Shown one piece after another: positions 23,602 to 32,646 of a stretch of 64,000 nt of DNA. Below the pieces are notes generated by a model, which was not told the origin of the DNA, ran no database searches, and worked only from the letters and a program-made list of their open reading frames with translations. Every line of letters starts with the position of its first letter. Position 1 is the stretch's first letter. The position numbers and the translations under genes were made by a program. The DNA is from Lachnospiraceae bacterium (GTDB lineage: Bacteria; Bacillota; Clostridia; Lachnospirales; Lachnospiraceae). Where the stretch lies: the NCBI GenBank assembly GCA_017514845.1, contig JAFWIM010000131.1, positions 62,001-126,000 on the forward strand, written 5' to 3'.

Positions 23602-25827
23602 TTGAAATCACTTTTTATCGCGGAGAAACCGAGCGTCGCTCAGGAATTTGCCAGGGCTCTCAAAGTGAACGGTCCCCGGCGCGACGGTTATATCGAGTCC
23701 GATGAATATGTGGTCACCTGGTGCGTCGGTCATCTGGTGACGATGAGCTACCCGGAAAAATACGATATGAAGTACAAAAAATGGAGCCTTGAAAATCTTC
23801 CTTTCCTCCCGGAGAAATTCAAGTATGAGATCATCCCCTCCGTGAGCAAGCAGTTCAACACTGTGAGCGGACTTTTATCCCGAGATGATGTGGGAACGAT
23901 CTATGTCTGCACCGACTCCGGGCGCGAGGGTGAGTATATTTACCGGCTTGTCGAGATGATGTCACCTCCTGTGGTAAAGAGTAAGGACAGGCGGCGCGTC
24001 TGGATCGATTCGTTCACAGACGAGGAGATATCACGAGGGATCCGCGAGGCGAAACCGCTTGATGCCTACAACAACCTCAGTGACTCGGCATACCTGAGAG
24101 CGAAGGAAGACTACCTCATGGGCATCAATTTCTCCCGGGTGCTCACCCTTAAGTATGGGAGCGGAATCACAGATTATCTCGGCGGGAAATGGAAAGCCGT
24201 TGCTGTCGGTCGGGTCATGACCTGCGTGCTCGGCATGGTCGTTCGCCGTGAGAGGGAGATCCGCAGCTTCGTCAAGACCCCCTTCTACCGTGTCATCGGT
24301 GTGTTCGGCGGCATTGAGGCCGAGTGGAGAGCGGTGCCTCCGAGCGAGTATTACATCGGAAAGACCTCTTCCGGTACTTTAAGTCCCGGGTCTTCCGCAG
24401 TGCAGAAGGAATCTCAGACAGAGAGCGAGGCATCTGACAAAAACAGGGAGAAGGCAGAAGAGGCTGCTATGTTCAATCTGTCCCCCCTTCTTTACAAGGA
24501 GAACGGTTTCCGAAAGAGGGAGGATGCGGAAGCGCTCATCGCGAAGCTGAAAGAGACCCTGCCCTATGAGGGAATAGTGTCAGGCATCACACGCCGCAGG
24601 GAAAAGAAGAATCCGCCGATGCTCTACAACCTGGCTGAGCTTCAGAATGACTGCTCGCGCATGTTCAAGATCTCACCTGACCAGACACTGCAGATCGCGC
24701 AGGAGCTGTACGAAAAGAAACTCACAACGTATCCGAGGACCGATGCCCGCGTCCTCTCGAGCGCTGTCGCCAAAGAGATCAGCAGGAATCTCACAGGTCT
24801 CACAAAACTGGGCACAGGACAGGGCAGTTCCCCCACTGTAGGTGATTTCGCGGCCGAAGTGCTGACCGGCGAATCCTGGAAGAAAATCGGGAACACGCGC
24901 TACACCAACGATAAGGCAATCACGGACCACTACGCGATCATACCGACCGGACAAGGTCTTATGAACCTGAATTCACTTTCTCAGACCGCACGGCGCGTGT
25001 ATGAGACCATATGCAGGCGTTTCCTTGCGATCTTTTATCCGCCTGCCGAATATGACAAGACCGCTATAACGATCATGCTCGGCCGCGAGAGTTTCTTTGC
25101 CAACTCCAGAGTGCTGGTGAAGGAAGGCTGGTTGAAAGTCACAGGCGGAGACAAGAACGCCGCAAAAGGTGGAAAAGCATCCGATGATTCCGGTGAAAAC
25201 ACGCTGATAGCACCGGGCGTGGATATCTCTAAGCTGAAGAAGGGCTCGCATTTGCCCGTTGACTCGCTGACGATCAAGGAGGGAGAGACGTCTCCGCCCA
25301 AGAGATATACGTCCGGATCAATGATCCTCGCGATGGAAAATGCCGGCCAGCTCATAGAGGACGAAAGTCTCAGGGAGCAGATCAAGGGATCGGGCATAGG
25401 CACATCCGCAACAAGAGCGGAGATTCTCAAAAAACTTGTGACGATCGAGTATCTTGCCCTCAATAAAAAGACGCAGGTCATCACACCGGAGCTTCTGGGA
25501 GAGATGGTCTACGATACCGTGAACGCCTCGATCCGGCCGCTTCTGAACGCCGAGCTCACTGCGAGCTGGGAAAAGGGCCTGACCGGAGTGGCCGAGGGGA
25601 CGATCACCGAAGAAGAGTATATGGAGAAGCTTAACGGATTTGTCGCAAGAAGGACCAATGCGGTGAAGAGCCTGCGAAATCAGGCAGAGCTCAAAAAGTG
25701 CTATGATTATGCGGCTCAGTTTTATAAGACGAACCGAAGACGTTCATCCGGAGCCGGGACGAAGAGCAGCGGAAGCACGGCTGTAAGGCGACAAAAGAAA
25801 GCCTCCGGAAACAAAAAAACAGAGTGA
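23602..25827 (+). CDS. topB: DNA topoisomerase III (type IA)
   Basis: This 741-residue enzyme relaxes and decatenates DNA by single-strand passage. The Toprim domain shows SLFIAEKPSVAQEFARAL with the catalytic Glu and CTDSGREGEYIYR. The active-site tyrosine is Tyr377 in TTYPRTDARVLS. GSGIGTSATRAEIL and a basic Ser/Gly/Lys C-terminal tail (RRSSGAGTKSS) follow. A low-complexity insert lies at about residues 260-290. The start is TTG 23602 with AAGGAG 10 nt upstream; the MKSLFIAEKPS N-terminus supports it. Confidence 0.94.
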   Translation: MKSLFIAEKPSVAQEFARALKVNGPRRDGYIESDEYVVTWCVGHLVTMSYPEKYDMKYKKWSLENLPFLPEKFKYEIIPSVSKQFNTVSGLLSRDDVGTIYVCTDSGREGEYIYRLVEMMSPPVVKSKDRRRVWIDSFTDEEISRGIREAKPLDAYNNLSDSAYLRAKEDYLMGINFSRVLTLKYGSGITDYLGGKWKAVAVGRVMTCVLGMVVRREREIRSFVKTPFYRVIGVFGGIEAEWRAVPPSEYYIGKTSSGTLSPGSSAVQKESQTESEASDKNREKAEEAAMFNLSPLLYKENGFRKREDAEALIAKLKETLPYEGIVSGITRRREKKNPPMLYNLAELQNDCSRMFKISPDQTLQIAQELYEKKLTTYPRTDARVLSSAVAKEISRNLTGLTKLGTGQGSSPTVGDFAAEVLTGESWKKIGNTRYTNDKAITDHYAIIPTGQGLMNLNSLSQTARRVYETICRRFLAIFYPPAEYDKTAITIMLGRESFFANSRVLVKEGWLKVTGGDKNAAKGGKASDDSGENTLIAPGVDISKLKKGSHLPVDSLTIKEGETSPPKRYTSGSMILAMENAGQLIEDESLREQIKGSGIGTSATRAEILKKLVTIEYLALNKKTQVITPELLGEMVYDTVNASIRPLLNAELTASWEKGLTGVAEGTITEEEYMEKLNGFVARRTNAVKSLRNQAELKKCYDYAAQFYKTNRRRSSGAGTKSSGSTAVRRQKKASGNKKTE

Positions 25828-25842
25828 CATCAGGATTATTTG

Positions 25843-25871
25843 TTGACACTGCATGGCTTTTCCTAGACAAT
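25843..25871 (+). promoter_or_regulatory. Possible promoter of the beta-helix protein
   Basis: TTGACA, a 17-bp spacer and GACAAT (4 of 6). The leader contains a CACGGA-TCCGTG hairpin near 25903-25921. Confidence 0.4.
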
Positions 25872-25962
25872 ACTACTAAATATTGCAACCGGACTTTATG
25901 TATGCACGGAGTCCTTATCCGTGCTGCTCACGAAAACTATTGTGTACGAAATGGAGCATTCT

Positions 25963-27093
25963 ATGAATTACAGTATTGAAAACACTCTAAAAGCCCTTGA
26001 GGACAAGGGAGTAAAAATTATTGATCCGAGACAGGTCTACGTCTCCCCCGACGTTGACCTTGAGAGAATCTATCCGGGCAGTATCTTATTCCCCGGCACG
26101 CGTATCACAGGAAGCCGCACTCTCATAGGCACAGGCGCAAAAATCGGGACCGAAGGTCCGGTCACGGTAAATGATTCTGTGATCGGCGCAGGTGCTGCCA
26201 TAGCAAGCGGCTACGTCACTGAGTCCACACTTCTTCCGCGCGCCAAGACGGGCGGCAGCTGCCATCTGCGCGGCGGCACACTTCTTGAGGAGGAAGCCAA
26301 CACAGCCCACGCTGTAGGTCTCAAGCAGACAATCATGATGTACGGCGTGACCATGGGCTCTCTCATCAACTTCTGTGATGCCCTGCTTTCCGGCGGACTT
26401 TCACGCAAGGTACACACTGAGGTGGGCAGCGGCTTTATTCACTTTAACTTTACACCCTGGGGTGAATTCGGCGACAAGGCGACACCGTCCCTGATCGGTT
26501 CTGTCACCGAGGGCGTTTTTCTCGACAAGCCGCCCATCTTTCTGGGCGGAATGAGCGGTATCGTAGGACCCAAAGAAATCGGTTTCGGTTCAATGACAGT
26601 TGCCGGGCAGGTCGTTCGCAAGTCAATACCCGACGCGACCATGTATTCCGGTGAAAGAGTGAGCTTTGAGAAATCTTTCTCCTATAACAATACGGCACCG
26701 TCGGATAAGCATATTCGCCTGATACGTGAGCGCAACATCGAGTACCTTGCCCAGCTTTACGCGCTTAAAGCATGGTATTCATGTATAAGACTTAAACGCA
26801 GCGCTCTTAGCGGCAACGAAGAGTTATCGCTTGTCTATGCCGGAGCGCTGGAAACTATTGAAGAGTGCGTGAAAGAGCGAGTCAAGAGATATAAAAGCTT
26901 CGCCTCCCAGTGGAACGCGAAGCCCATAAATGACGCATGCCTCAGCGAGGATTTCCCTGAGTTCGAAGATTTCGTTGACTGGAAACCGGAACTTGAGTAC
27001 GACAAGTGGGTATGGTCACTCTCCGAGAATGAGAAATCTCTGCTCCATAGCTGGATTGTCTCCTGTGCCGATAAAGTCAGGAGCGGTCTGTAA
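25963..27093 (+). CDS. Left-handed beta-helix (hexapeptide) protein, GlmU C-terminal-like
   Basis: This 376-residue protein carries hexapeptide repeats at about residues 35-110 (DVDLERIYPGSILFPGTRI, then IGTGAKIGTEGPVTVNDSVIGAGAAI) like the acetyltransferase half of GlmU. It lacks the N-terminal pyrophosphorylase domain. Further glycine-rich turns follow (EVGSGFIHFNFTPWGEFGDK, LGGMSGIVGPKEIGFGSM), then a helical C-terminus. GGAG lies 7 nt before ATG 25963. Similar proteins in Clostridia are often called UDP-N-acetylglucosamine pyrophosphorylase, which this domain content does not support. A sugar-nucleotide or sugar acyltransfer role is possible. Confidence 0.7.
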   Translation: MNYSIENTLKALEDKGVKIIDPRQVYVSPDVDLERIYPGSILFPGTRITGSRTLIGTGAKIGTEGPVTVNDSVIGAGAAIASGYVTESTLLPRAKTGGSCHLRGGTLLEEEANTAHAVGLKQTIMMYGVTMGSLINFCDALLSGGLSRKVHTEVGSGFIHFNFTPWGEFGDKATPSLIGSVTEGVFLDKPPIFLGGMSGIVGPKEIGFGSMTVAGQVVRKSIPDATMYSGERVSFEKSFSYNNTAPSDKHIRLIRERNIEYLAQLYALKAWYSCIRLKRSALSGNEELSLVYAGALETIEECVKERVKRYKSFASQWNAKPINDACLSEDFPEFEDFVDWKPELEYDKWVWSLSENEKSLLHSWIVSCADKVRSGL

Positions 27094-27104
27094 AACAAGA
27101 CCCA

Positions 27105-27845
27105 TCATGCACTATAGTGAATGTTCATTGCGATAAAGTGGAGAAGGATTAAATGGACCGGGTAAAAGGCATAGAAGAAGTATTTCCACTGTCTTCCGCG
27201 TTCACCGTTATAAAACAGCATAGGAAAGTATCCCAATAACACCCAGGGATACTCGTTGTAGAGGATGGCGCTTCCCAGCACACACTGCGGGACGCGCCAT
27301 TTGTTCATTAAAAAGAAGAACAGAATGAGAGCGGGTCCCTGCCAGCCGTAATCAGTGTTCAGAAATTCCGCGACAAAGCACAGTACGACAGCCAGACCGA
27401 TCTGTACGATCTCCATTTTCTTCCTGCTCAGGTAGTCCCATCCCCAGATGAGAAGCAGGCCGATGAGAAGAGTGAAGTACACGTTCTGATATTCGAGACT
27501 TCTCGCCGTGGTCGTGACAAGGTAATTGAACGGAATTTCCGACACTATTCCGAACGCGAGGAGGCGCAAAGCGTATTTTTTCACATTTCTTGTGTGGAGA
27601 TATCCCTGAACGATGAAGAAACAGTAGATTGGAAAGGCCGTACGGCCGATTCCGCGCATCAGTCTGTAGATTCTGTAGATCGTGTAGAGTTCTGTTCCAT
27701 AGGCGATCGGGGCGTTCGGGATCAAAATCGCATTATAGAGTATGGCCACCGCAGTATGATCGATGAGCATTGTGATGCAGGCGATCCACTTGAGGGTCGA
27801 CGCGTTTATTTTCAGATATTTATCGGGCAGATTATAAGTAAACAT
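27105..27845 (-). CDS. TraX-like membrane protein
   Basis: This 246-residue polytopic protein resembles the TraX family, first known for acetylating F pilin. It begins STLKWIACITMLIDHTAVAIL and has GRTAFPIYCFFIVQGYLHTRNV followed by RLLAFGIVSEIPFNYL, the conserved core. Seven or eight helices are visible. The ATG at 27845 follows AAAAAGGATGA; an in-frame extension to 27908 runs into a repeat element and is not used. Chromosomal homologues are thought to be acyltransferases; here the substrate is unknown. It converges on the beta-helix gene, 11 nt apart. Confidence 0.85.
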   Translation of the reverse strand: MFTYNLPDKYLKINASTLKWIACITMLIDHTAVAILYNAILIPNAPIAYGTELYTIYRIYRLMRGIGRTAFPIYCFFIVQGYLHTRNVKKYALRLLAFGIVSEIPFNYLVTTTARSLEYQNVYFTLLIGLLLIWGWDYLSRKKMEIVQIGLAVVLCFVAEFLNTDYGWQGPALILFFFLMNKWRVPQCVLGSAILYNEYPWVLLGYFPMLFYNGERGRQWKYFFYAFYPVHLILLHFIAMNIHYSA

Positions 27846-28346
27846 AAAATCATCCTTTTTTATCTCAGTGGGGAAGCCCCCCGCTTCTATAAGCGGTGGG
27901 TAAATCAATATCCTGCTCGTCTCAGTGGCGGGTCACAATCCCCCACTGAGATAAACGCTCCGCAAGGGCGCAGAACGTCCAGTGGACGTTCGCTTTGCGC
28001 CGACCGTAGCGAAGCGGAGACCGCAGGGATTCGGTTTGGTATTATGTCAGCTAACGCTGACCCGAATCCCGCGCCAAGTCTCGCGAGCGAGACTTGAATG
28101 GCTTCGGCAGTGCATTCGCGCTTTATTGGTGCTGTATGTCTACAACGAGTTATTTTACTACATTGAATCATAACTTCCTACCACAAAAATGGCAGAATAT
28201 TATGGACTTTGCGTTCCGGCTCGCTTTTCACTTGAAAGCAGACATGAGGACTGCTACACTTAAATCATCATTCCCGGCCGTTCGGCTGCTTTTTCCCAAA
28301 TTATTACAAAACGGCACAGTGCGCCTGTGCGGAAAGGAATACTGTT
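27846..28346. other. Gene-free 501-nt region with palindrome and three further hairpins
   Basis: No gene is supported. After the 93-bp element come AACGTCCA-G-TGGACGTT (27974-27990), GGGATTCGG...CCGAATCCC enclosing GTCAGC-TAAC-GCTGAC (28026-28070), and CAAGTCTCG-CGAG-CGAGACTTG (28075-28096). The remaining 250 nt upstream of the surface protein show nothing I can name. Confidence 0.7.
27861..27953. repeat. 93-bp palindromic element bounded by 13-bp inverted repeats
   Basis: TATCTCAGTGGGG (27861-27873) is exactly complementary to 27941-27953. Inside is a CCCCGCTT-CTAT-AAGCGG hairpin and a second CTCAGTGG. It abuts the ribosome site of the TraX gene. A diverged relative lies at 37585-37652. Confidence 0.8.
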
Positions 28347-30032
28347 ATGAATGTAGTCAAAGGGGCTTTTGCGCTTTTTGCGGGTCTTTTTGCCCTTATG
28401 GCGTGTGTCATAAATGTCAGGGCAGACAACAGTGATTTCAGGTACACGGAGAGCCTGATCGACCGCGGAAGGACATGCAGCGTGACAATTCACGAATATG
28501 AGAGCAACAACGGTGACGCTGCAGTCCGGGTCGACGGGAGTATAATCGCTGCGGAGGGGCTTCTCCCGGACGGAGCAATTCCTCTGAGCGATGTCGGATT
28601 TTGCTATATGAAGATAGCTGATCTTGATCTGTCAAAGGCGGATAAGTCCGGAGAATTATCTTCTGCCTGCTATACCGAATTGTCACCCGTGCTTCTGGAT
28701 CTGCTGACCGAACTGCAGATCACAAGTAACTATGACCCTGAAAAGAGATACCGGGCAGACGAGATCACGGATCTCATACACGCAGCCGACGCAATATCCG
28801 TATCCTCTGTCGCGGAGCTCGCCGCAGGATACGGCGAAAGACTCCCGGACACAGACGAAGAAGGCGTGACCGTGGCTTCAGGACTCACATCAGGTATCTA
28901 TCTCTTCGCGCAAACGAAAAGTCCGGAAGGAAACATCCCCTGCGAGCCTTTCTGTGTCGCTCTTCCGCAGACAAATATATCGGAGATAAGCACAGGGACC
29001 AAGAAATACGGTCCCGGTGAGGTCTGGCTATATGATATCTCTGTCTACCCGAAGAGCAGATCGGTGGCCATTCATAAGGCTATTGTAACCACGGATAAGA
29101 ACGAAGAGGGAGAGATCACAGGCGAAAAGCAAGTGAGCAGCCTGACATCCTGCATCGGCGATACAGTCCGGTTTGCAGTCACCGCAGATGTCCCCAAACT
29201 ATCGGAAGGCACAAGAATTCGCAAGTACGTGATCGAGGATGCGATGGATCCCGGCCTTACATGCTCAGGAGATATCCGATTGACTTTCGGCGAGAGTATG
29301 GATAAAGCTGCTCCGCTCACTGTGAATTCCGATTACAAGCTCGATACCTCGTCGGGACCGGGCGTTGTCAGGATCGTTTTCACGAAAAAGGGTCTCGCCC
29401 GTCTGGGAGATATTGAGCGGGAATCACATGTATATTTGAGATACAGTGCACATCTCGGAAGCGGCGCGGTGATCGGAGACCCGGGCAATATGAACAGCGT
29501 TTCACTTCTCTGTGGAACAGATCATTCGGGAGATATAAGAGCTGTTTCCCCGCCCGTCACAGTCTTCACATATATGCTGACCCTAAAGAAGACGTTTTCG
29601 CCTGTGCAGGAGCATTTCGGAGATGTAAAGTTCAGCCTGTCCGACGGAAAAGAAAAGAAGTATTTCGTGAAGGAATCCGATGGAGTCTACCGCACGGCAA
29701 GCAGCGATGAGGAAAATGATCAGACAATACTGACCTCTCCGAATGATTCAACGGGTGTTCTTGTTCTGAAGGGGCTTGCAAATGGCACATACACCATGAC
29801 AGAAGAAGAGACCATTCCCGACTACAGTCTTCTCGGTGAGTCAATTGAGCTGACCGTAAGGAACAGAAATCTGTCTGTGGATGTCGAAAACAGGAAGTCG
29901 ATCGATCTGGTACATACAGGCGGCGGAGGACTTATTCCCATCGTAAGCGGAGCAGCCCTGATGATCGCTGTCGGATGCCTGATCATTCTGCGAGCCGCCT
30001 GCGGATCTAAAGACATGGGAGATCGCAGCTAA
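28347..30032 (+). CDS. Sortase-anchored pilin/adhesin-like surface protein
   Basis: This 561-residue exported protein has a signal peptide (MNVVKGAFALFAGLFALMACV, about residues 1-26), an isopeptide-type pilin body, and a cell-wall sorting signal. The last domain has a typical E-box, GTYTMTEEETIPDY. The sorting motif is LVHTG (521-525) followed by a Gly-rich turn, a hydrophobic helix and a short charged tail, so the proline of LPXTG is replaced by valine. GGAAAGGA precedes ATG 28347. The sortase gene begins 75 nt downstream. Whether it polymerises into pili or is a single anchored adhesin is not known. Confidence 0.8.
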   Translation: MNVVKGAFALFAGLFALMACVINVRADNSDFRYTESLIDRGRTCSVTIHEYESNNGDAAVRVDGSIIAAEGLLPDGAIPLSDVGFCYMKIADLDLSKADKSGELSSACYTELSPVLLDLLTELQITSNYDPEKRYRADEITDLIHAADAISVSSVAELAAGYGERLPDTDEEGVTVASGLTSGIYLFAQTKSPEGNIPCEPFCVALPQTNISEISTGTKKYGPGEVWLYDISVYPKSRSVAIHKAIVTTDKNEEGEITGEKQVSSLTSCIGDTVRFAVTADVPKLSEGTRIRKYVIEDAMDPGLTCSGDIRLTFGESMDKAAPLTVNSDYKLDTSSGPGVVRIVFTKKGLARLGDIERESHVYLRYSAHLGSGAVIGDPGNMNSVSLLCGTDHSGDIRAVSPPVTVFTYMLTLKKTFSPVQEHFGDVKFSLSDGKEKKYFVKESDGVYRTASSDEENDQTILTSPNDSTGVLVLKGLANGTYTMTEEETIPDYSLLGESIELTVRNRNLSVDVENRKSIDLVHTGGGGLIPIVSGAALMIAVGCLIILRAACGSKDMGDRS

Positions 30033-30107
30033 TAATATGTGCCGGATATACTCCGTCATATCGCTCCTTATGAGGAATTCCTGCACGTCCGGAGAAAGGA
30101 GCTCAAT

Positions 30108-31016
30108 TTGAGAACGATCAAGGCTGAACTGCTGATTCTTACCGGTTTCATTTTCATCCTTGCAGGGACTATTGTGCTTGAAAAACCTTTTATAATGAGA
30201 ATTTATGAGAAAGCCGCAGCCTTCGGTTTTCTCTGTGATGTCGCAATGCCCCGCGCGGCAGATTTCAGCTCACCTGATCCATATGAAGGGCAATCTCATG
30301 CTTTTGAAGCCGGACTCGGCGAAATGGTCAAAGCCCGCAGCTATAACAGCGTGATTGCTGATACACAGAGCAGACACGGATTTGTCTATGAAGATGTGTA
30401 CGACGATCCTGCCTATGATGCATTGTTAAACGGACCGTCCGGCATGATGTGCGTCATCGAAATTCCGTCAATACATGTACTTCTGCCGGTAGGGCACGGA
30501 ACGGGCACAGACCTTCTTCGGGATGCCGCCGGTCACATGCACGGGACCTCGCTCCCGATCGGCGGTCCTTCCTCACACGCCGTTATTGCGGCTCACTCAG
30601 GTCTTGTCGACAGGGAACTGTTTACCCATCTGCCATGCGTTCGGATCGGCGATGAGTTCAATATTTATGTTCTGGGAGAGAAGCACACGTACAGAGTCGA
30701 TAAAATCTCGACCGTTCTTCCGGATGATACCGATGCCCTATCTGTAGCAGAGGGCAGAGACATGGTCACTCTCATGACCTGCGTTCCCTACGGCATCAAC
30801 ACGCACAGGCTGTTCGTGCGGGGAGAAAGGTACACCGACGAGGCAAATGTTACAGCGTCAGATCTTTTGACCGCTCGGCGGAGAGAATATGCCCGATCGG
30901 TATTGTACATAGCGGGGATGTTCCTTTTATCCGCCGTCGAGACGGCAATTTACGCAATGCATGTCTATAAAGTCACAAGCCGTATAAGGCAGAACAGGAA
31001 GAGGAGTATAGTATGA
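30108..31016 (+). CDS. Class C sortase
   Basis: This roughly 302-residue transpeptidase has an N-terminal membrane helix, a soluble catalytic domain and a C-terminal membrane helix, the class C layout. Catalytic residues are His163 (AVIAAHSGL), Cys225 (LMTCVPYGINTHR) and Arg234. The class C hallmark TCxPYGxNTHRLxVRG is complete. I choose TTG 30108 because AAAGGAG lies 6 nt upstream; the upstream in-frame GTG at 30039 has no good site. It lies between two predicted substrates and overlaps the next ATG by 4 nt, so the three genes form one operon. Confidence 0.92.
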   Translation: MRTIKAELLILTGFIFILAGTIVLEKPFIMRIYEKAAAFGFLCDVAMPRAADFSSPDPYEGQSHAFEAGLGEMVKARSYNSVIADTQSRHGFVYEDVYDDPAYDALLNGPSGMMCVIEIPSIHVLLPVGHGTGTDLLRDAAGHMHGTSLPIGGPSSHAVIAAHSGLVDRELFTHLPCVRIGDEFNIYVLGEKHTYRVDKISTVLPDDTDALSVAEGRDMVTLMTCVPYGINTHRLFVRGERYTDEANVTASDLLTARRREYARSVLYIAGMFLLSAVETAIYAMHVYKVTSRIRQNRKRSIV

Positions 31017-31711
31017 ACCATATCAGAAAGCACATTTCATTCATCGTTCTTATTGTCTTTTGCATTATCATCCTGCAGCCACAGACTGTATTTGCCGATA
31101 AAACGGTCGACGCGGGAAAGCGCGGATCTGTGACAATCAGGTATTTCGATGATGTTGACGCCAAGACTCCGGTGGCGGGAGCCGAATTCACTTTCTACAA
31201 AATTGATGACAGCAGCGACACAATGACCTATACCGACACGACCAATCAGGACGGGATCCTAAAAATCAATGATATGAAACTCGGCAGGTATCGTGTAGTA
31301 GAGACTTCCCCCTCCCCTGGCCATAAAGCTTCCGCATCTTTTTTGCTGACCATACCGATGACGGATCACAACGAATGGATCTACGATCTTACCCTGGAAC
31401 CCAAGGCTTTGTCCGAGCTGCCCATCACATTCAAATCTGTGTACAGCGTCCCAGGCAGCCAGGGAGCAGCATCCCTGCTGTCGGGAAGGATATACAGTGG
31501 GGAAACCGCCGTCAGCGGGTCATCGACATCAAAAGCCTCTGGGACAGGTGGTCCAGGAGCCGGCGCCTCAAGGTCTGGCGGTGTGTCTAAAGTGATGCCG
31601 GCAGGGACGGGTGATGAAACATCCGTGGTGTTCTGGGTCACTGCCAATGTCTGCGCAGGTGTGACCATCTTATCGATCCTTATCGCGCGTCTTCGGAAGG
31701 CAGCGCATTAA
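31013..31711 (+). CDS. Small SpaA-domain surface protein with atypical sorting signal
   Basis: This 232-residue exported protein has a signal peptide (residues 1-29, ending VFADK), one SpaA/Cna-B type domain (GSVTIRYFDD, PVAGAEFTFYKIDD, E-box RYRVVETSPSPGH), a Ser/Gly-rich stalk at about 160-190, and a C-terminal anchor. The expected LPXTG is MPAGTGDET (195-203), which has an extra residue in the motif. The start codon overlaps the sortase stop (ATGA), so translation is coupled. A minor or basal pilin role is likely by analogy. Confidence 0.8.
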   Translation: MNHIRKHISFIVLIVFCIIILQPQTVFADKTVDAGKRGSVTIRYFDDVDAKTPVAGAEFTFYKIDDSSDTMTYTDTTNQDGILKINDMKLGRYRVVETSPSPGHKASASFLLTIPMTDHNEWIYDLTLEPKALSELPITFKSVYSVPGSQGAASLLSGRIYSGETAVSGSSTSKASGTGGPGAGASRSGGVSKVMPAGTGDETSVVFWVTANVCAGVTILSILIARLRKAAH

Positions 31712-31732
31712 GTGACCTAAAGATGACCGGCA

Positions 31733-31760
31733 TTGACAATTTAAATCAATGATGTAAAAT
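31733..31760 (+). promoter_or_regulatory. Promoter of the DUF4190 gene
   Basis: TTGACA, a 16-bp spacer and TAAAAT, 65 nt before ATG 31825. Confidence 0.65.
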
Positions 31761-31824
31761 ACATTCTAACGATTGAGAAGCACAGAGAGACGTAAACTCT
31801 TTTCACAAGTGAGACTTTTACATC

Positions 31825-32385
31825 ATGAATGAAAATGAATTGACAACGACATCTGAACAGGATATTGAAAAAATACGCGAGAGAGCATTCAGACAGCGTG
31901 AAGCTTTCAGGCGCATGCACGGTGGTACATCCGAAGCGATTCCCAGAGAACCGAAGAGAGCGCATGACTATATCTATCAGCCGGGGTATTCCGAGCGGGT
32001 CTCTGTGAATGTGCCTGAGCACAGAGAGGCGGGAAGCTCTCTTGCTATCATCGCCCTCATACTCGGCATTGTCTCGATCCTTTTTTTCTGGACCATGATT
32101 TTTGTGATCCCGGTTGCTGTGATCGGTATAGTTGCCGCAATTAATGTCATCCGCAAGAAGAAGGACAGAGGAATCGGGACTGCCGCTCTCTGCACTTCAG
32201 TCATCGGTCTGGTACTCGCGCTCATCATGACGGTCTTCGTTGTGACCAACAGTGACCGGATACTCAAGGCGCTTGATGAAATCCAGGATACGATAACAGC
32301 CGAGTACGGAGAAGATCCGTTCGATGACACCTTTAGTCCCTTCAAAGGGCCGAAAGACATGTTCTTTACAGAAAGCATATCGTAA
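31825..32385 (+). CDS. DUF4190-type membrane protein
   Basis: This 186-residue protein has a charged, cytoplasmic-looking N-terminus (about 1-70), then two membrane helices: SSLAIIALILGIVSILFFW and, after IRKKKDRGIGTAALC, a second one at IGLVLALIMTVFVV. That helix-KKKxRG-helix layout is the DUF4190 pattern. The C-terminal 45 residues are acidic and probably outside. Function is unknown. Its stop codon overlaps a short hairpin repeat also found after the AGCS gene. Confidence 0.7.
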   Translation: MNENELTTTSEQDIEKIRERAFRQREAFRRMHGGTSEAIPREPKRAHDYIYQPGYSERVSVNVPEHREAGSSLAIIALILGIVSILFFWTMIFVIPVAVIGIVAAINVIRKKKDRGIGTAALCTSVIGLVLALIMTVFVVTNSDRILKALDEIQDTITAEYGEDPFDDTFSPFKGPKDMFFTESIS

Positions 32386-32415
32386 ATCGCGATCTCCGAT
32401 CGCGCGCGAGCCAGA
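32385..32415. repeat. Short CGCGATC hairpin repeat, copy 2
   Basis: CGCGATC-TCC-GATCGCG, embedded in a roughly 29-nt sequence almost identical to that after the AGCS stop (18290-18318). In both places it begins at or just after the stop codon. Confidence 0.65.
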
Positions 32416-32529
32416 CATGGATCTTCATCGCGAGATCGTACTCACGATGAAGGCGTATGTCACTTTGCGCGCGTATCATAACCTGCGTCGCGAGTATTGC
32501 GCAATTGTGCGATGAAGAATAAAAATAAC

Positions 32530-32558
32530 TTGACATCCCACAAGATTTATTTCATAAT
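32530..32558 (+). promoter_or_regulatory. Promoter of tRNA-Pro
   Basis: Perfect TTGACA, exactly 17 bp, CATAAT, ending 10 nt before the tRNA. Confidence 0.85.
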
Positions 32559-32568
32559 GTAGTGGTTA

Positions 32569-32642
32569 CGGGGTATGGCGTAGCTTGGTAGCGCGCACGG
32601 CTGGGGGCCGTGAGGTCGCGAGTTCAAATCTCGCTGCCCCGA
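32569..32642 (+). tRNA. tRNA-Pro (anticodon GGG)
   Basis: A 74-nt cloverleaf. The acceptor CGGGGTA pairs with TGCCCCG, the D-loop contains AGCTTGGTAGC, the anticodon stem CACGG/CCGTG holds the loop CTGGGGG (anticodon GGG, reading CCC and CCU), and the T arm GCGAG-TTCAAAT-CTCGC is intact. The discriminator base is A; no CCA is encoded. It is a single-gene unit with its own promoter and terminator. Confidence 0.97.
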
Positions 32643-32646
32643 TAGA

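Noticed and set aside
30039..30107. GTG-initiated N-terminal extension of the sortase
   Set aside because: The extension is not sortase-like and TTG 30108 has a strong AAAGGAG site directly before the membrane helix.
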